7,488 nucleotides of DNA, taken from the NCBI GenBank assembly GCA_013821585.1, contig JACDGO010000096.1:1-7488 (forward strand), written 5' to 3'. The position numbers and the translations under genes were made by a program. Shown here one piece after another: positions 1-6,351 of the stretch. The DNA comes from Sphingomonadaceae bacterium (GTDB taxonomy: Bacteria; Pseudomonadota; Alphaproteobacteria; Sphingomonadales; Sphingomonadaceae). How positions within the stretch are numbered: position 1 is the stretch's first letter; each line of letters opens with the position of its first letter. Under the pieces are notes generated by a model that was not told the DNA's origin, did not search any database, and saw only the letters and a program-made list of their open reading frames with translations.

Positions 1-1
1 C

Positions 2-1993
2 CATATCCTCCCCGAGGTCGACGGCGCGCGGATCACCGTCACCAAGAAGACCAGCGTCATCCGGTTGGACCAGCAACCGCCCGTGATCGACAACAACCAA
101 CGCGCGTTGTTCGCGCGCGCGCCCGGCGTGCTGATCTCCGAGCAGCAAACGCCGACCCAGTTCAACCTCAGCTACCGCGGCCTCGGCAACCCGCAGGAAG
201 CCGAATTCGTGCTCGTGCTTCAGGACGGCGTGCCGATCCAGTCGGACTGGATCGGCTTTCCGACGCTTTACTATTTGCCGCTGCCGCAGGGCATCGCCGA
301 AGTGCAGACCATCCGCGGCGGCTCAAGCCTGCTCTACGGGCCGGAGCCCGCGCCCGCGATCAACTTCGTCTCCCGGGGACCCAAGCCCGGCGGCCCCGCA
401 TTGACCGGATCGACGCAGCAAATAGGCGGAAGCGACGGGCTCTACTCGACCTACAATGTGCTCGAGGGATCGAGCGGCGACCTGGACTATCGCGGCGACT
501 TCGGTTTCGTCCGGAGCGACGGGCAGCGCGGCAACGCCCGGTCGCGACTGGCGCAGGGCGACCTCTACCTCGGCTACCGCCCGGCCGATCTGCAACTTTA
601 TTATATCCGGCTGCTCGGCCACGCCGCCGATTCCGGCGACCCCGGCCGGATTAGCTTCCCGCAATTCCTCGCCAACCCCGATTTCTCCCCGACTCCGGTA
701 AATCACGACTGGGTGCGCCGAGCGTCGATCCTGATCGGGCATGAACGCGACTGGGGCAAAGGCTGGCGGTTCGAGGGCAAGGCATGGCTTTCGGGCCAGC
801 AGCTCTACACGCGCGCCGCCGCGGCGCAGCCGGCGGGCGGCCCGCCGCCCCAGACGACCACGCTCCAGGACGAGCGTTTCCACAACCAGGGCATCGACCT
901 GCGCGTCCGCAAACGCTGGGGCGGCGGCAACGCCTTTACCATCGGCGCGGTCGCGACACACAGCGATGCGCCGTTCCTGCAATTCACCAGCCCCGAGCTG
1001 CTCGCCGGGCGCGGCGAGCACAGCGGAACCCCACGGCTCGATCAGGCGCGGGATTCATATTATCAGGCGGCGTTCGCCGAAAATGTGTTCCGCCTGCCGC
1101 ACCGCGTTCATGTCGTACTGTCGGGCCGGCTCGAGCACGAACGGCTGCGTATCGCCGAAACGGTCAAGCCGGCCAACCTCACCCGCCCGCTCGTCGATGT
1201 CGACGTGTCGCGCACCGTACCGCTGCTCGGCGTCGGCATCGGCAACGACTTTGGCCACGACAACGAAACCTATCTCAGCATCACCCAAGGCTACCGCCCG
1301 TTGCGTTTCTTCGACGTTGCGTCGCCCTTCTCCAACCTTCAGCCGGGATCGGATGCGGACCCGTCGAAGTCGGTGTCCTACGAGGCCGGGGTGCACGGCA
1401 CACCGCTCACGGGGCTGTTCTACGATATCAGCCTGTTCTGGATCGATTTCAAAAACCGCATCGAGACCCAGCGCCTCAACGCTACGGACGTGATCAACGT
1501 CAACACCGGCGACACCCGCCACCGCGGCTTCGAGGGAGAGGTCTCCTACGACCTGCTCGCCGGAAAGCGCGGCGCGGCCCATCTCGTCCTGTTCGCCAAC
1601 CTCAGCCTGCTCGACGCCAAATTCACGGGCAGTTCCAACCCCGCGCAGATCGGCAAGACTCCGGCGTTCGCGCCCGGATCGATCGTCAAGGGCGGGATCA
1701 CATGGCGCGCCGACGGCAAATACAGCGTGAGCGTCACCAGCATCGCCGTTAGCTCGCAGTTTTTTCAGGATTCGAACCTGCCGGCCGGTGCGGGGCCAAG
1801 CCTGATCCCCGCTCGCGTGCCCGCGTACCAGGTCGTCGATTTCGCCGCCGAATGGACCGTGGCGCCACGCTTCAGCGTGCTCGGCGGCGTCAGCAATCTC
1901 GCCGACGCGCATTACTACTCGCGCGTGTTCCAGACCGGCCTCGAGCCCGCGCCGCGCCGCAAGTTCTACGCCGGCGTCGCGCTGGGTTTCTAG
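2..1993 (+). CDS. FecA-like TonB-dependent outer-membrane receptor (5' partial)
   Basis: This is an outer-membrane, TonB/ExbBD-energised receptor that would import a ferric chelate or similar ligand. The frame is open to the left edge, so the true start, signal peptide and any TonB box lie outside; the TTG at 65 is only an internal codon. About 663 residues are visible. Residues 20-130 form the plug domain, with the typical pattern of a 'RAPGVLI' strand, 'YRGLG', 'VLQDGVPI' and 'IRGGSSLLYGPEPAPAINFVSRGP'. The rest is beta-barrel, with alternating aromatic and polar strands. The C-terminus has 'VSNLADAHYYSR' and 'FYAGVALGF', ending in the terminal Phe expected of BAM-inserted proteins. The WIGFPTLYYLPLPQ stretch and overall style fit the COG4772 (FecA) branch. 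That ferric citrate is the substrate is inference, since no fecR, fecI or transporter genes are visible. It converges on the tRNA-Val gene 33 bp beyond its stop. I am confident of the family and weak on the ligand. Confidence 0.9.
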   Translation, partial: HILPEVDGARITVTKKTSVIRLDQQPPVIDNNQRALFARAPGVLISEQQTPTQFNLSYRGLGNPQEAEFVLVLQDGVPIQSDWIGFPTLYYLPLPQGIAEVQTIRGGSSLLYGPEPAPAINFVSRGPKPGGPALTGSTQQIGGSDGLYSTYNVLEGSSGDLDYRGDFGFVRSDGQRGNARSRLAQGDLYLGYRPADLQLYYIRLLGHAADSGDPGRISFPQFLANPDFSPTPVNHDWVRRASILIGHERDWGKGWRFEGKAWLSGQQLYTRAAAAQPAGGPPPQTTTLQDERFHNQGIDLRVRKRWGGGNAFTIGAVATHSDAPFLQFTSPELLAGRGEHSGTPRLDQARDSYYQAAFAENVFRLPHRVHVVLSGRLEHERLRIAETVKPANLTRPLVDVDVSRTVPLLGVGIGNDFGHDNETYLSITQGYRPLRFFDVASPFSNLQPGSDADPSKSVSYEAGVHGTPLTGLFYDISLFWIDFKNRIETQRLNATDVINVNTGDTRHRGFEGEVSYDLLAGKRGAAHLVLFANLSLLDAKFTGSSNPAQIGKTPAFAPGSIVKGGITWRADGKYSVSVTSIAVSSQFFQDSNLPAGAGPSLIPARVPAYQVVDFAAEWTVAPRFSVLGGVSNLADAHYYSRVFQTGLEPAPRRKFYAGVALGF

Positions 1994-1999
1994 CGCCGG
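1971..1999 (+). terminator. Possible weak terminator hairpin at the receptor stop codon
   Basis: A 6-bp perfect inverted repeat, CCGGCG (1971-1976) and CGCCGG (1994-1999), straddles the TAG stop. Inside it sits a competing GCGCT/AGCGC pair (1979-1983 and 1992-1996). No T-tract follows, so it is at best a weak intrinsic or Rho-assisted end. In GC-rich DNA such repeats also arise by chance. Confidence 0.2.
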
Positions 2000-2026
2000 G
2001 ACTCAGGCTCCAAACACCGGTCAAAA

Positions 2027-2102
2027 TGGTGGGCGATGACGGGCTCGAACCGCCGACATCCTCCGTGTAAAGGAGGCGCTCTACCAACTGAGCTAATCGC
2101 CC
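2027..2102 (-). tRNA. tRNA-Val (anticodon TAC)
   Basis: On the minus strand the 76 bases fold into a complete cloverleaf. The acceptor stem is GGGCGAT/ATCGCCC, the D stem GCTC/GAGC, and the anticodon stem CCTCC/GGAGG closes the 7-base loop TTTACAC. The anticodon is therefore TAC, which reads the valine codon GTA and, with the usual U34 modification, other GTN codons. The T arm has a 5-bp stem with one G-U pair and the loop TTCGAGC. The discriminator base is A, and the 3' CCA is encoded in the DNA (complement of 2027-2029). The gene starts only 28 bp after the stop codon of the winged-helix regulator on the same strand. Its promoter must therefore lie inside that gene, or the tRNA is processed from the regulator transcript. 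No mismatch suggests a pseudogene. Confidence 0.97.
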
Positions 2103-2110
2103 GCCCGCCA

Positions 2111-2124
2111 CGGGCTAGCGCCCG
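2111..2124 (-). other. Small GC hairpin between the regulator stop and the tRNA
   Basis: A perfect 5-bp stem with a 4-base loop (CGGGC-TAGC-GCCCG on the plus strand) sits in the 28-bp gap between the regulator stop and the 5' end of tRNA-Val. It lacks a T-run, so it is not a good intrinsic terminator. It could be a processing landmark for a joint mRNA-tRNA transcript, or chance in GC-rich DNA. Confidence 0.25.
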
Positions 2125-2130
2125 CAGCCC

Positions 2131-3111
2131 CTAGACCGCAAGCCCGCCCTGTATCTTGGCCGCCGCGAAGAACGCTCTCATCGCCGCCGCCGTTTCTTCG
2201 CTGAGCTCGATGAACACGCGCCGCGCGTCGGTCGGGTCGGCGACGCGCACGGCGACGCCGCTATCGGTCAGCGTCTTGAGCCACCTGAGCGCCGTCGTCG
2301 GCGGCACCGCGGACGCGATGCACAGGCTCGACACGCCGACGCGCATCCCCTCGATGCGCGCGGCGAACAGGTCGAGCAGCATGTCCCAGGCCGGATCAGC
2401 GAAAATTTCGGCCGGGAGGAAGCGATCGCGCAATCGCCGCAACCGGATCGTCGTGCGAACGTCGGCCGCGGTCACGCCGCCGGGTTTCTCGGCACGCGCG
2501 GGTTCGGCGCGATAGCCGATCATCGCGTCGCCCAAGGCGCGGGGCGCACCGTGTTCGGTGTGAGCGAGGTCGCCAAGCGCTCGCGCGATCCGGCCGACCT
2601 CCTCGGCAAGCTGCTGCAGACGCACAGGGTCGTCGCCGCCCGATTCGTGAAACGCGGGTGCCGGGCGCAAGCGGGAAAGGCTCAGCGCCGCGATCCGGTC
2701 CGCGATCGTCGCATGCGACAGGAGAGTGACGGCCGGCCCCCGTAAGCGCGCCGCGACGTGATCGAGGCACTCGGGCGCCGCGTTGACGATCACCGCTTGC
2801 CCTTCGGCCATGGTGCGGGCGTCGAGGCGAAGCAGGAATTCGTCGAGCGACGTGCCGGTACCCGCGGGCAGTTCGACCAACACGGTCTCACCGAGGAACG
2901 GCCTGGCGAACGCCTCAGCACTGTCGACGACAAGGCTTGAGGCAATGACGCGCGCGCCGACGCCCTCCGCTGCAAGTCTTGCGTGAAGCAAACCCGCGGC
3001 GTCGTCGGCGAACAGCGACACGCTCAACTCGGCCGATACGAAGCTTTCAACGCTGAACCGCTCTTCAATGCTCAACATCCCCGCGATTCCTGGGCTTTTT
3101 TCTTCCATCAT
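2131..3111 (-). CDS. Winged-helix (MarR-like) transcriptional regulator with an unassigned N-terminal domain
   Basis: This encodes a 326-residue soluble protein, probably a cytoplasmic DNA-binding regulator. Residues 237-316 look like a MarR-type winged helix. A helix 'PAWDMLLDLFAARIEG' leads into a helix-turn-helix around 257-283 ('VSSLCIASAVPPTTALRWLKTL'-like, with the 'TALRWL' recognition helix). A wing follows ('VAVRVADPTDARRVFIELSEE'), with the DARR motif typical of MarR relatives. Classical MarR proteins are about 140-160 residues, so the first ~150 residues are an extra domain. Its alternating strands and helices (strands near 30-35, 53-58, 76-81, 106-110, 127-131) suggest a flavodoxin- or receiver-like fold, and a helical linker (163-185) joins the halves. 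The ATG-ATG start at 3111 overlaps the stop of a leader ORF (TAATG). An alternative ATG at 3078 has an AGGA nine bases upstream, so the start is not certain. Targets are unknown; autoregulation is plausible given the palindromes upstream. No membrane segment or signal peptide is seen. Confidence 0.85.
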   Translation of the reverse strand: MMEEKSPGIAGMLSIEERFSVESFVSAELSVSLFADDAAGLLHARLAAEGVGARVIASSLVVDSAEAFARPFLGETVLVELPAGTGTSLDEFLLRLDARTMAEGQAVIVNAAPECLDHVAARLRGPAVTLLSHATIADRIAALSLSRLRPAPAFHESGGDDPVRLQQLAEEVGRIARALGDLAHTEHGAPRALGDAMIGYRAEPARAEKPGGVTAADVRTTIRLRRLRDRFLPAEIFADPAWDMLLDLFAARIEGMRVGVSSLCIASAVPPTTALRWLKTLTDSGVAVRVADPTDARRVFIELSEETAAAMRAFFAAAKIQGGLAV

Positions 3112-3152
3112 TAACCGTCTTTGACGCCGAATTGGACCAATGTCATCACCAT
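3111..3152 (-). CDS. Short leader ORF translationally coupled to the regulator
   Basis: A 13-codon reading frame (MVMTLVQFGVKDG) lies directly upstream of the winged-helix regulator in a different frame. Its TAA stop shares its last A with the regulator's ATG (TAATG), a classic coupling arrangement. A full AGGAGG ribosome site sits 3, 6 or 9 bases before its first three codons, ATG, GTG and ATG. The actual start is therefore probably the GTG at 3149 or the ATG at 3146, giving 11-12 residues. The regulator's own ATG at 3111 has no comparable site, so ribosomes would reach it by finishing the leader. There is no run of identical amino-acid codons, so classical amino-acid attenuation is not indicated. 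The geometry is seen directly; that the peptide is made is inference. Confidence 0.5.
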   Translation of the reverse strand: MVMTLVQFGVKDG

Positions 3153-3208
3153 TTCCCTCCTGACTGGATGAAGCCCATTATTCAGGCGCGGTATTCAGCC
3201 AAATTCGG
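3127..3208. repeat. Palindromic and inverted repeats upstream of and within the leader
   Basis: On the plus strand CCGAATTGG (3127-3135) is matched as an inverted repeat by CCAAATTCGG (3199-3208), nine pairs with one bulge. Overlapping the first arm is a perfect 11-bp palindrome, ATTGGACCAAT (3131-3141), inside the leader ORF. The single-base centre makes it unsuitable as an RNA hairpin but suitable as a binding site for a dimeric DNA-binding protein. It may be an operator for the adjacent regulator; this is inference only. Confidence 0.3.
3156..3161 (-). promoter_or_regulatory. Strong Shine-Dalgarno site (AGGAGG) of the leader ORF
   Basis: The minus strand reads CAGGAGGGAAATGGTGATG here, a perfect AGGAGG. 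The regulator's reading frame contains no ATG, GTG or TTG between this site and its ATG at 3111. The site therefore serves the leader frame rather than an extended regulator. Confidence 0.6.
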
Positions 3209-3430
3209 AGTTCGTCTTTCTCCCGTTTTGGACAGGATCGTCGCAATCTCGCCGTGTTTAAGCGTCCGTTAGCGTGCGCCAACCCCTCGTATGGCGGAGG
3301 TCCACAGCGGATCGGAGTTTTCGCCTAAGTCCTTGGCAATGCTTGACCGCGATAGCCGTTCTCAACGCGGCGGAGATTTCCTGCCGCGGCCGATGCGAAC
3401 ATGGTTTGGTCCCCAGACGCGACTCGGCAA

Positions 3431-3467
3431 GGGTCTCCGGCATTCATTCCCACCGTGCCGGAGGCCC
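3431..3467 (-). terminator. Hairpin downstream of pntB, probable operon end
   Basis: On the minus strand GGGCCTCCGGCA pairs with TGCCGGAGACCC across a 13-base loop: 11 pairs and one mismatch. It begins 14 bases after the pntB stop, where an operon terminator is expected. Only two T residues follow, so it is not a textbook intrinsic terminator. It may act with Rho or protect the mRNA 3' end. Confidence 0.5.
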
Positions 3468-3481
3468 ACCTCTTCCGCTTA

Positions 3482-4933
3482 TCAATGCGCCAGCGCTTTC
3501 ACGATGTCCTCGACCATCTTCTTCGCATCGGCGAGGAGCATCATCGTATTGTCCATGTAGAACACGTCGTTGTCGACGCCGGCATAGCCGACGCCGCCCA
3601 TCGAGCGCTTGAGGAACATTACCGTTTTCGCCTTTTCGACGTCGAATACCGGCATGCCGTAGATCGGTGACGATTTGTCGGTTTTCGCCGCAGGATTCAC
3701 GACATCGTTCGCGCCGATGATGAAGGCGACGTCGGTCTGCGCGAATTCCGAGTTGATGTCCTCGAGCTCGAACACCTCGTCGTAGGGAACGTTGGCTTCC
3801 GCCAGCAGCACGTTCATGTGCCCCGGCATCCGTCCGGCGACCGGATGGATCGCGTATTTGACGCTGACGCCTTCCTTCTTGAGCAAGTCGGCCATTTCGC
3901 GCAGCACATGCTGCGCCTGCGCGACCGCCATGCCGTATCCGGGGACGATGATGACGCTGTCCGCCTGCTTCATCATATAGGCGGCATCCTCCGCCGATCC
4001 GCGCTTCCACGGGCGGTCGGTCTTGGCCTCCGCGCCGCTGCTCGCGACGGCGCCGAAACCGCCCGCGATCACGCTGATGAAGCTGCGGTTCATCGCGCGG
4101 CACATGATGTAGCTCAGGATCGCGCCCGACGATCCGACCAGCGCGCCGGTGACGATCATCGCGGTGTTATGGAGCGTGAACCCCATCGCGGCGGCCGCCC
4201 AGCCGGAGTAGCTGTTGAGCATCGACACGACCACCGGCATGTCCGCCCCGCCGATCGGGATGATGAGGAGGAAGCCGATCAGGAAGGCGAGCGCGGTGAC
4301 GGTGAAGAACACCCACGGCGATTGGTCGGTCGTGAAATAGCCGATCAGCCCGAGGATCGCCGCGAGCGTCCCGAGGTTGATGACGTGGCGGAGCGGCAGC
4401 AGGATCGGCTTGCCGCTCATGTTACCGTTGAGCTTCAGGAACGCGATCACCGATCCGCTGAAAGTGATCGCGCCGATCGCGACGCCGAGCCCCATCTCGA
4501 CTCGGCTCTGCGCGTGGATCACGCCCGCGTCGGCGATTCCGAACGCCGCCGGATTGAGGAATGCCGCCGCGCCGACGAGCACCGCCGCCATGCCGACAAG
4601 CGAATGAAACGCCGCAACGAGCTGCGGCATCGCAGTCATGTTGATTCGGCGCGCCGTAATTATGCCGACGCTTCCTCCGACTAAGATCGCGACGAGAATT
4701 TCGATGAGCGTTTCGCTATCGAGAACCGGATACACAAAGTCTGGAGTTGGAAACGTGGCCATGGGAACATGGGTAGCAAGTGTCGCGCCCACCGCGAGCG
4801 CCATGCCCGTCATCCCGAAACGGTTGCCGCGTTGGCTCGTCGCGGGCGACGAAAGCCCACGCAGCGCGAGGATGAAGCATATCCCCGCGATCAGATAGGC
4901 GAGCATCGCCCAGGCGGGTGTCCCCCCCTCCAC
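3482..4933 (-). CDS. pntB: NAD(P)+ transhydrogenase subunit beta (PntB)
   Basis: This is the membrane subunit that carries most of the proton channel (domain II) and the NADP(H)-binding domain III. With PntAa/PntAb it forms the inner-membrane enzyme that makes NADPH from NADH using the proton-motive force. Residues 8-290 hold the transmembrane helices, with the channel histidine in 'AAFHSLVG' (H110) and the conserved 'GGADMPVVVSMLNSYSGWA'-type loop (229-246). Residues 300-483 form domain III, with GYGMAVAQAQ (332-341), GRMPGHMNVLLAEA, GANDVVNPAA (407-416) and KRSMGGVGYAGVDN (442-455). The protein is 483 residues against 462 in E. coli; much of the excess is around residues 50-76, in a loop after a membrane helix. 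I chose the GTG start because AAGGAG lies nine bases upstream, inside the end of pntAb, and the upstream TAG is only three bases away. An ATG at codon 10 (4906) lacks such support. Bases 4681-4780 are unusually AT-rich for this gene. Confidence 0.97.
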   Translation of the reverse strand: MEGGTPAWAMLAYLIAGICFILALRGLSSPATSQRGNRFGMTGMALAVGATLATHVPMATFPTPDFVYPVLDSETLIEILVAILVGGSVGIITARRINMTAMPQLVAAFHSLVGMAAVLVGAAAFLNPAAFGIADAGVIHAQSRVEMGLGVAIGAITFSGSVIAFLKLNGNMSGKPILLPLRHVINLGTLAAILGLIGYFTTDQSPWVFFTVTALAFLIGFLLIIPIGGADMPVVVSMLNSYSGWAAAAMGFTLHNTAMIVTGALVGSSGAILSYIMCRAMNRSFISVIAGGFGAVASSGAEAKTDRPWKRGSAEDAAYMMKQADSVIIVPGYGMAVAQAQHVLREMADLLKKEGVSVKYAIHPVAGRMPGHMNVLLAEANVPYDEVFELEDINSEFAQTDVAFIIGANDVVNPAAKTDKSSPIYGMPVFDVEKAKTVMFLKRSMGGVGYAGVDNDVFYMDNTMMLLADAKKMVEDIVKALAH

Positions 4934-4936
4934 GCC

Positions 4937-5218
4937 CTAGCGCTCCTTCTTCTTATACATCGCCAGCATCCGCGCCGTCACCGCGAACCCGCCGAAGATG
5001 TTGACGCTCGCCAACGCCACCGCGACGAGCCCGAGCCATTTCGATGTCGCGCTACCTCCGGCCGCCGCCGCGATCAGCGCCCCGACGATGATCACGCTCG
5101 AAATCGCATTGGTCACCGCCATCAACGGCGTGTGCAGCGCGGGCGTGACCGACCAGACGACATAATAGCCGACGAAACACGCCATCACGAAGATCGAGAG
5201 GATGGAGATGAAGTCCAT
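4937..5218 (-). CDS. pntAb: NAD(P)+ transhydrogenase subunit alpha part 2 (PntAb)
   Basis: This 93-residue membrane protein corresponds to the C-terminal transmembrane part of single-chain PntA, split off as in Rhodospirillum rubrum and many alphaproteobacteria. Hydrophobic segments run at about 4-23, 38-53 and 60-82. Family marks include 'GYYVVWSVTPALHTPLMAVTNAISSVIIVGA' (17-47) and 'ASVNIFGGFAVTARMLAMY' before a basic tail, KKKER. It supplies channel helices that pack with those of PntB. The ATG lies eight bases after the pntAa stop, with a TAGGAG ribosome site formed partly by that stop codon. Its own TAG is three bases before the pntB GTG in the same frame, and its last codons contain the pntB ribosome site, so translation of the three pnt genes is probably coupled. 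Confidence 0.97.
   Translation of the reverse strand: MDFISILSIFVMACFVGYYVVWSVTPALHTPLMAVTNAISSVIIVGALIAAAAGGSATSKWLGLVAVALASVNIFGGFAVTARMLAMYKKKER
4943..4948 (-). promoter_or_regulatory. Ribosome binding site deciding the pntB GTG start
   Basis: AAGGAG on the minus strand overlaps the last codons of pntAb and stands nine bases before the GTG at 4933. This favours the GTG over the ATG nine codons downstream. Confidence 0.7.
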
Positions 5219-5226
5219 GACTGCTC

Positions 5227-6351
5227 CTAGCTTGCCAGCAACTTCTCGTTCACGACGTTGCCGCCCTGCGTCACGCGGATTGCGTTACCGATTTCGTCGT
5301 CGAGCATTGGCTTGCCCGCGTCCTTTTCCCAGAAGGCGCTCAGAAAATTGAACAGGTTGCGCGAATAGAGCGCGCTCGTGTCCGCCGCGAGGCGGCTCGG
5401 CACGTTGCGGTGCCCGACGATTTTCACCCCGTGCACCTCGACCACCTCGCCCGCGACCACGCCCTCGACATTCCCCCCCGCCTCGACCGCGAGATCGACG
5501 ATCACGCTGCCCGGCTTCATGCTCGAGATCTGCGCGTCGCTGACGAGGCGCGGCGCGGGGCGGCCGGGGATCAGCGCGGTGGTGATGACGATGTCCTGCT
5601 TCGCGATGTGCGAGGAAACCAGCGCCTCCTGAGCTGCCTTGTATTCGTCGCTCATCTCGGCCGCGTAGCCGCCCGCGCCTTCCCCTTCGATTCCCTTCAC
5701 GTCCTCGACGAAGATCGCCTTCGCGCCGAGGCTTTCGATCTGCTCCTTGACCGCCGATCGCACGTCGGTCGCCGAGACCTGCGCGCCGAGCCGCCGGGCG
5801 GTCGCGATTGCCTGCAAGCCCGCAACGCCGACGCCCATCACGAACACGCGCGCCGCGGAAACGGTGCCCGCTGCAGTCATCATCATCGGGAACGCGCGGC
5901 CATATTCGCCCGCGGCGTCGAGCACCGCCTTATAGCCCGACAGGTTCGACTGGCTCGACAATATGTCCATCGACTGCGCGCGCGTGATGCGCGGCATCAG
6001 CTCCATCGCCAGTGCTTCAAGCCCGAGCTTCGCATACTCATCCACGCGTACCCGCTCTCCGAAAGGATTGAGCGCCGCTACCAGCCACGCGCCCGCCTTC
6101 GCGCCTTTCAGGCTCGCGGGGTTTGGCCCCTGCACACCTAGGATGATGTCGGCATCCTTCAGCGTCGCGGCCCGATCACCGACAGTCGCGCCCGCGTCGA
6201 CATAAGCCTGATCCGGAATCGAAGCCGTCGCGCCTGCCCCGCTCTCAACCGCGATCGCGGCGCCAAGGCCGATAAACTTCTTTACCGTCTCCGCCGTCGC
6301 GGCGACGCGCTTTTCGCCGTCCGCGCCTTCCTTCAGGACGGCGATCTTCAC
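5227..6351 (-). CDS. pntAa: NAD(P)+ transhydrogenase subunit alpha part 1 (PntAa)
   Basis: This is the soluble NAD(H)-binding domain I of the proton-translocating transhydrogenase; it sits on the cytoplasmic face and passes hydride to NADP+ on PntB. The protein is 374 residues, the usual length for the split subunit. Residues 1-8 give the typical 'KIAVLKE' opening strand. The stretch RITRAQSMD (121-129) carries R121, Q126, D129 and S132, which line up with R127, Q132, D135 and S138 of the R. rubrum enzyme. The Rossmann motif GVGVAGLQ (173-180) is followed by D196 in 'SATDVR', which favours NAD over NADP. 'GGYAAEMS' is the mobile loop with its tyrosine, and 'TTALIPGRPAP' is also conserved. I chose the GTG at 6351 because it starts exactly at the family N-terminus and overlaps the stop of the upstream oxidase gene as GTGA. 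A longer frame reaching 6417 would add 22 unconserved residues overlapping that gene. Confidence 0.97.
   Translation of the reverse strand: MKIAVLKEGADGEKRVAATAETVKKFIGLGAAIAVESGAGATASIPDQAYVDAGATVGDRAATLKDADIILGVQGPNPASLKGAKAGAWLVAALNPFGERVRVDEYAKLGLEALAMELMPRITRAQSMDILSSQSNLSGYKAVLDAAGEYGRAFPMMMTAAGTVSAARVFVMGVGVAGLQAIATARRLGAQVSATDVRSAVKEQIESLGAKAIFVEDVKGIEGEGAGGYAAEMSDEYKAAQEALVSSHIAKQDIVITTALIPGRPAPRLVSDAQISSMKPGSVIVDLAVEAGGNVEGVVAGEVVEVHGVKIVGHRNVPSRLAADTSALYSRNLFNFLSAFWEKDAGKPMLDDEIGNAIRVTQGGNVVNEKLLAS

Larger units (their letters stand above)
3153..3481. other. Intergenic region without a supported gene
   Basis: This stretch lies between the regulator leader and the end of pntB. It should contain the regulator's promoter, but I see no convincing -35/-10 pair on the minus strand. 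The nearest candidates are an AATTTGGCT and a TGAATAAT patch, badly spaced. Open frames crossing it on the plus strand run antisense into pntB and have no recognisable protein features. The only clear structures are the inverted repeat near 3200 and the hairpin at 3431-3467. Confidence 0.6.

Noticed and set aside
784..1912. Long alternative frames on both strands inside the receptor gene
   Set aside because: They are Arg/Ala/Pro-rich shadows with no domains and are fully covered by the clear TonB-dependent receptor.
2027..2102. tRNA-Val as an integration site for a mobile element
   Set aside because: The tRNA is intact, no second copy of its 3' end is visible nearby, and neither integrase nor phage genes flank it.
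3153..3481. Possible small RNA or riboswitch in the intergenic region
   Set aside because: I could not match it to a known riboswitch core, and no promoter-plus-terminator pair outlines an independent RNA; only the repeats listed are supported.
3274..3670. Overlapping plus-strand frames spanning the intergenic region and the end of pntB
   Set aside because: No recognisable protein pattern, no good ribosome site, and more than half of each lies antisense to pntB or is otherwise featureless.
3818..4684. A 288-codon plus-strand open frame opposite pntB
   Set aside because: The translation is a string of Arg, Asp, Glu and His typical of the antisense of a GC-rich gene, and pntB on the other strand is unmistakable.
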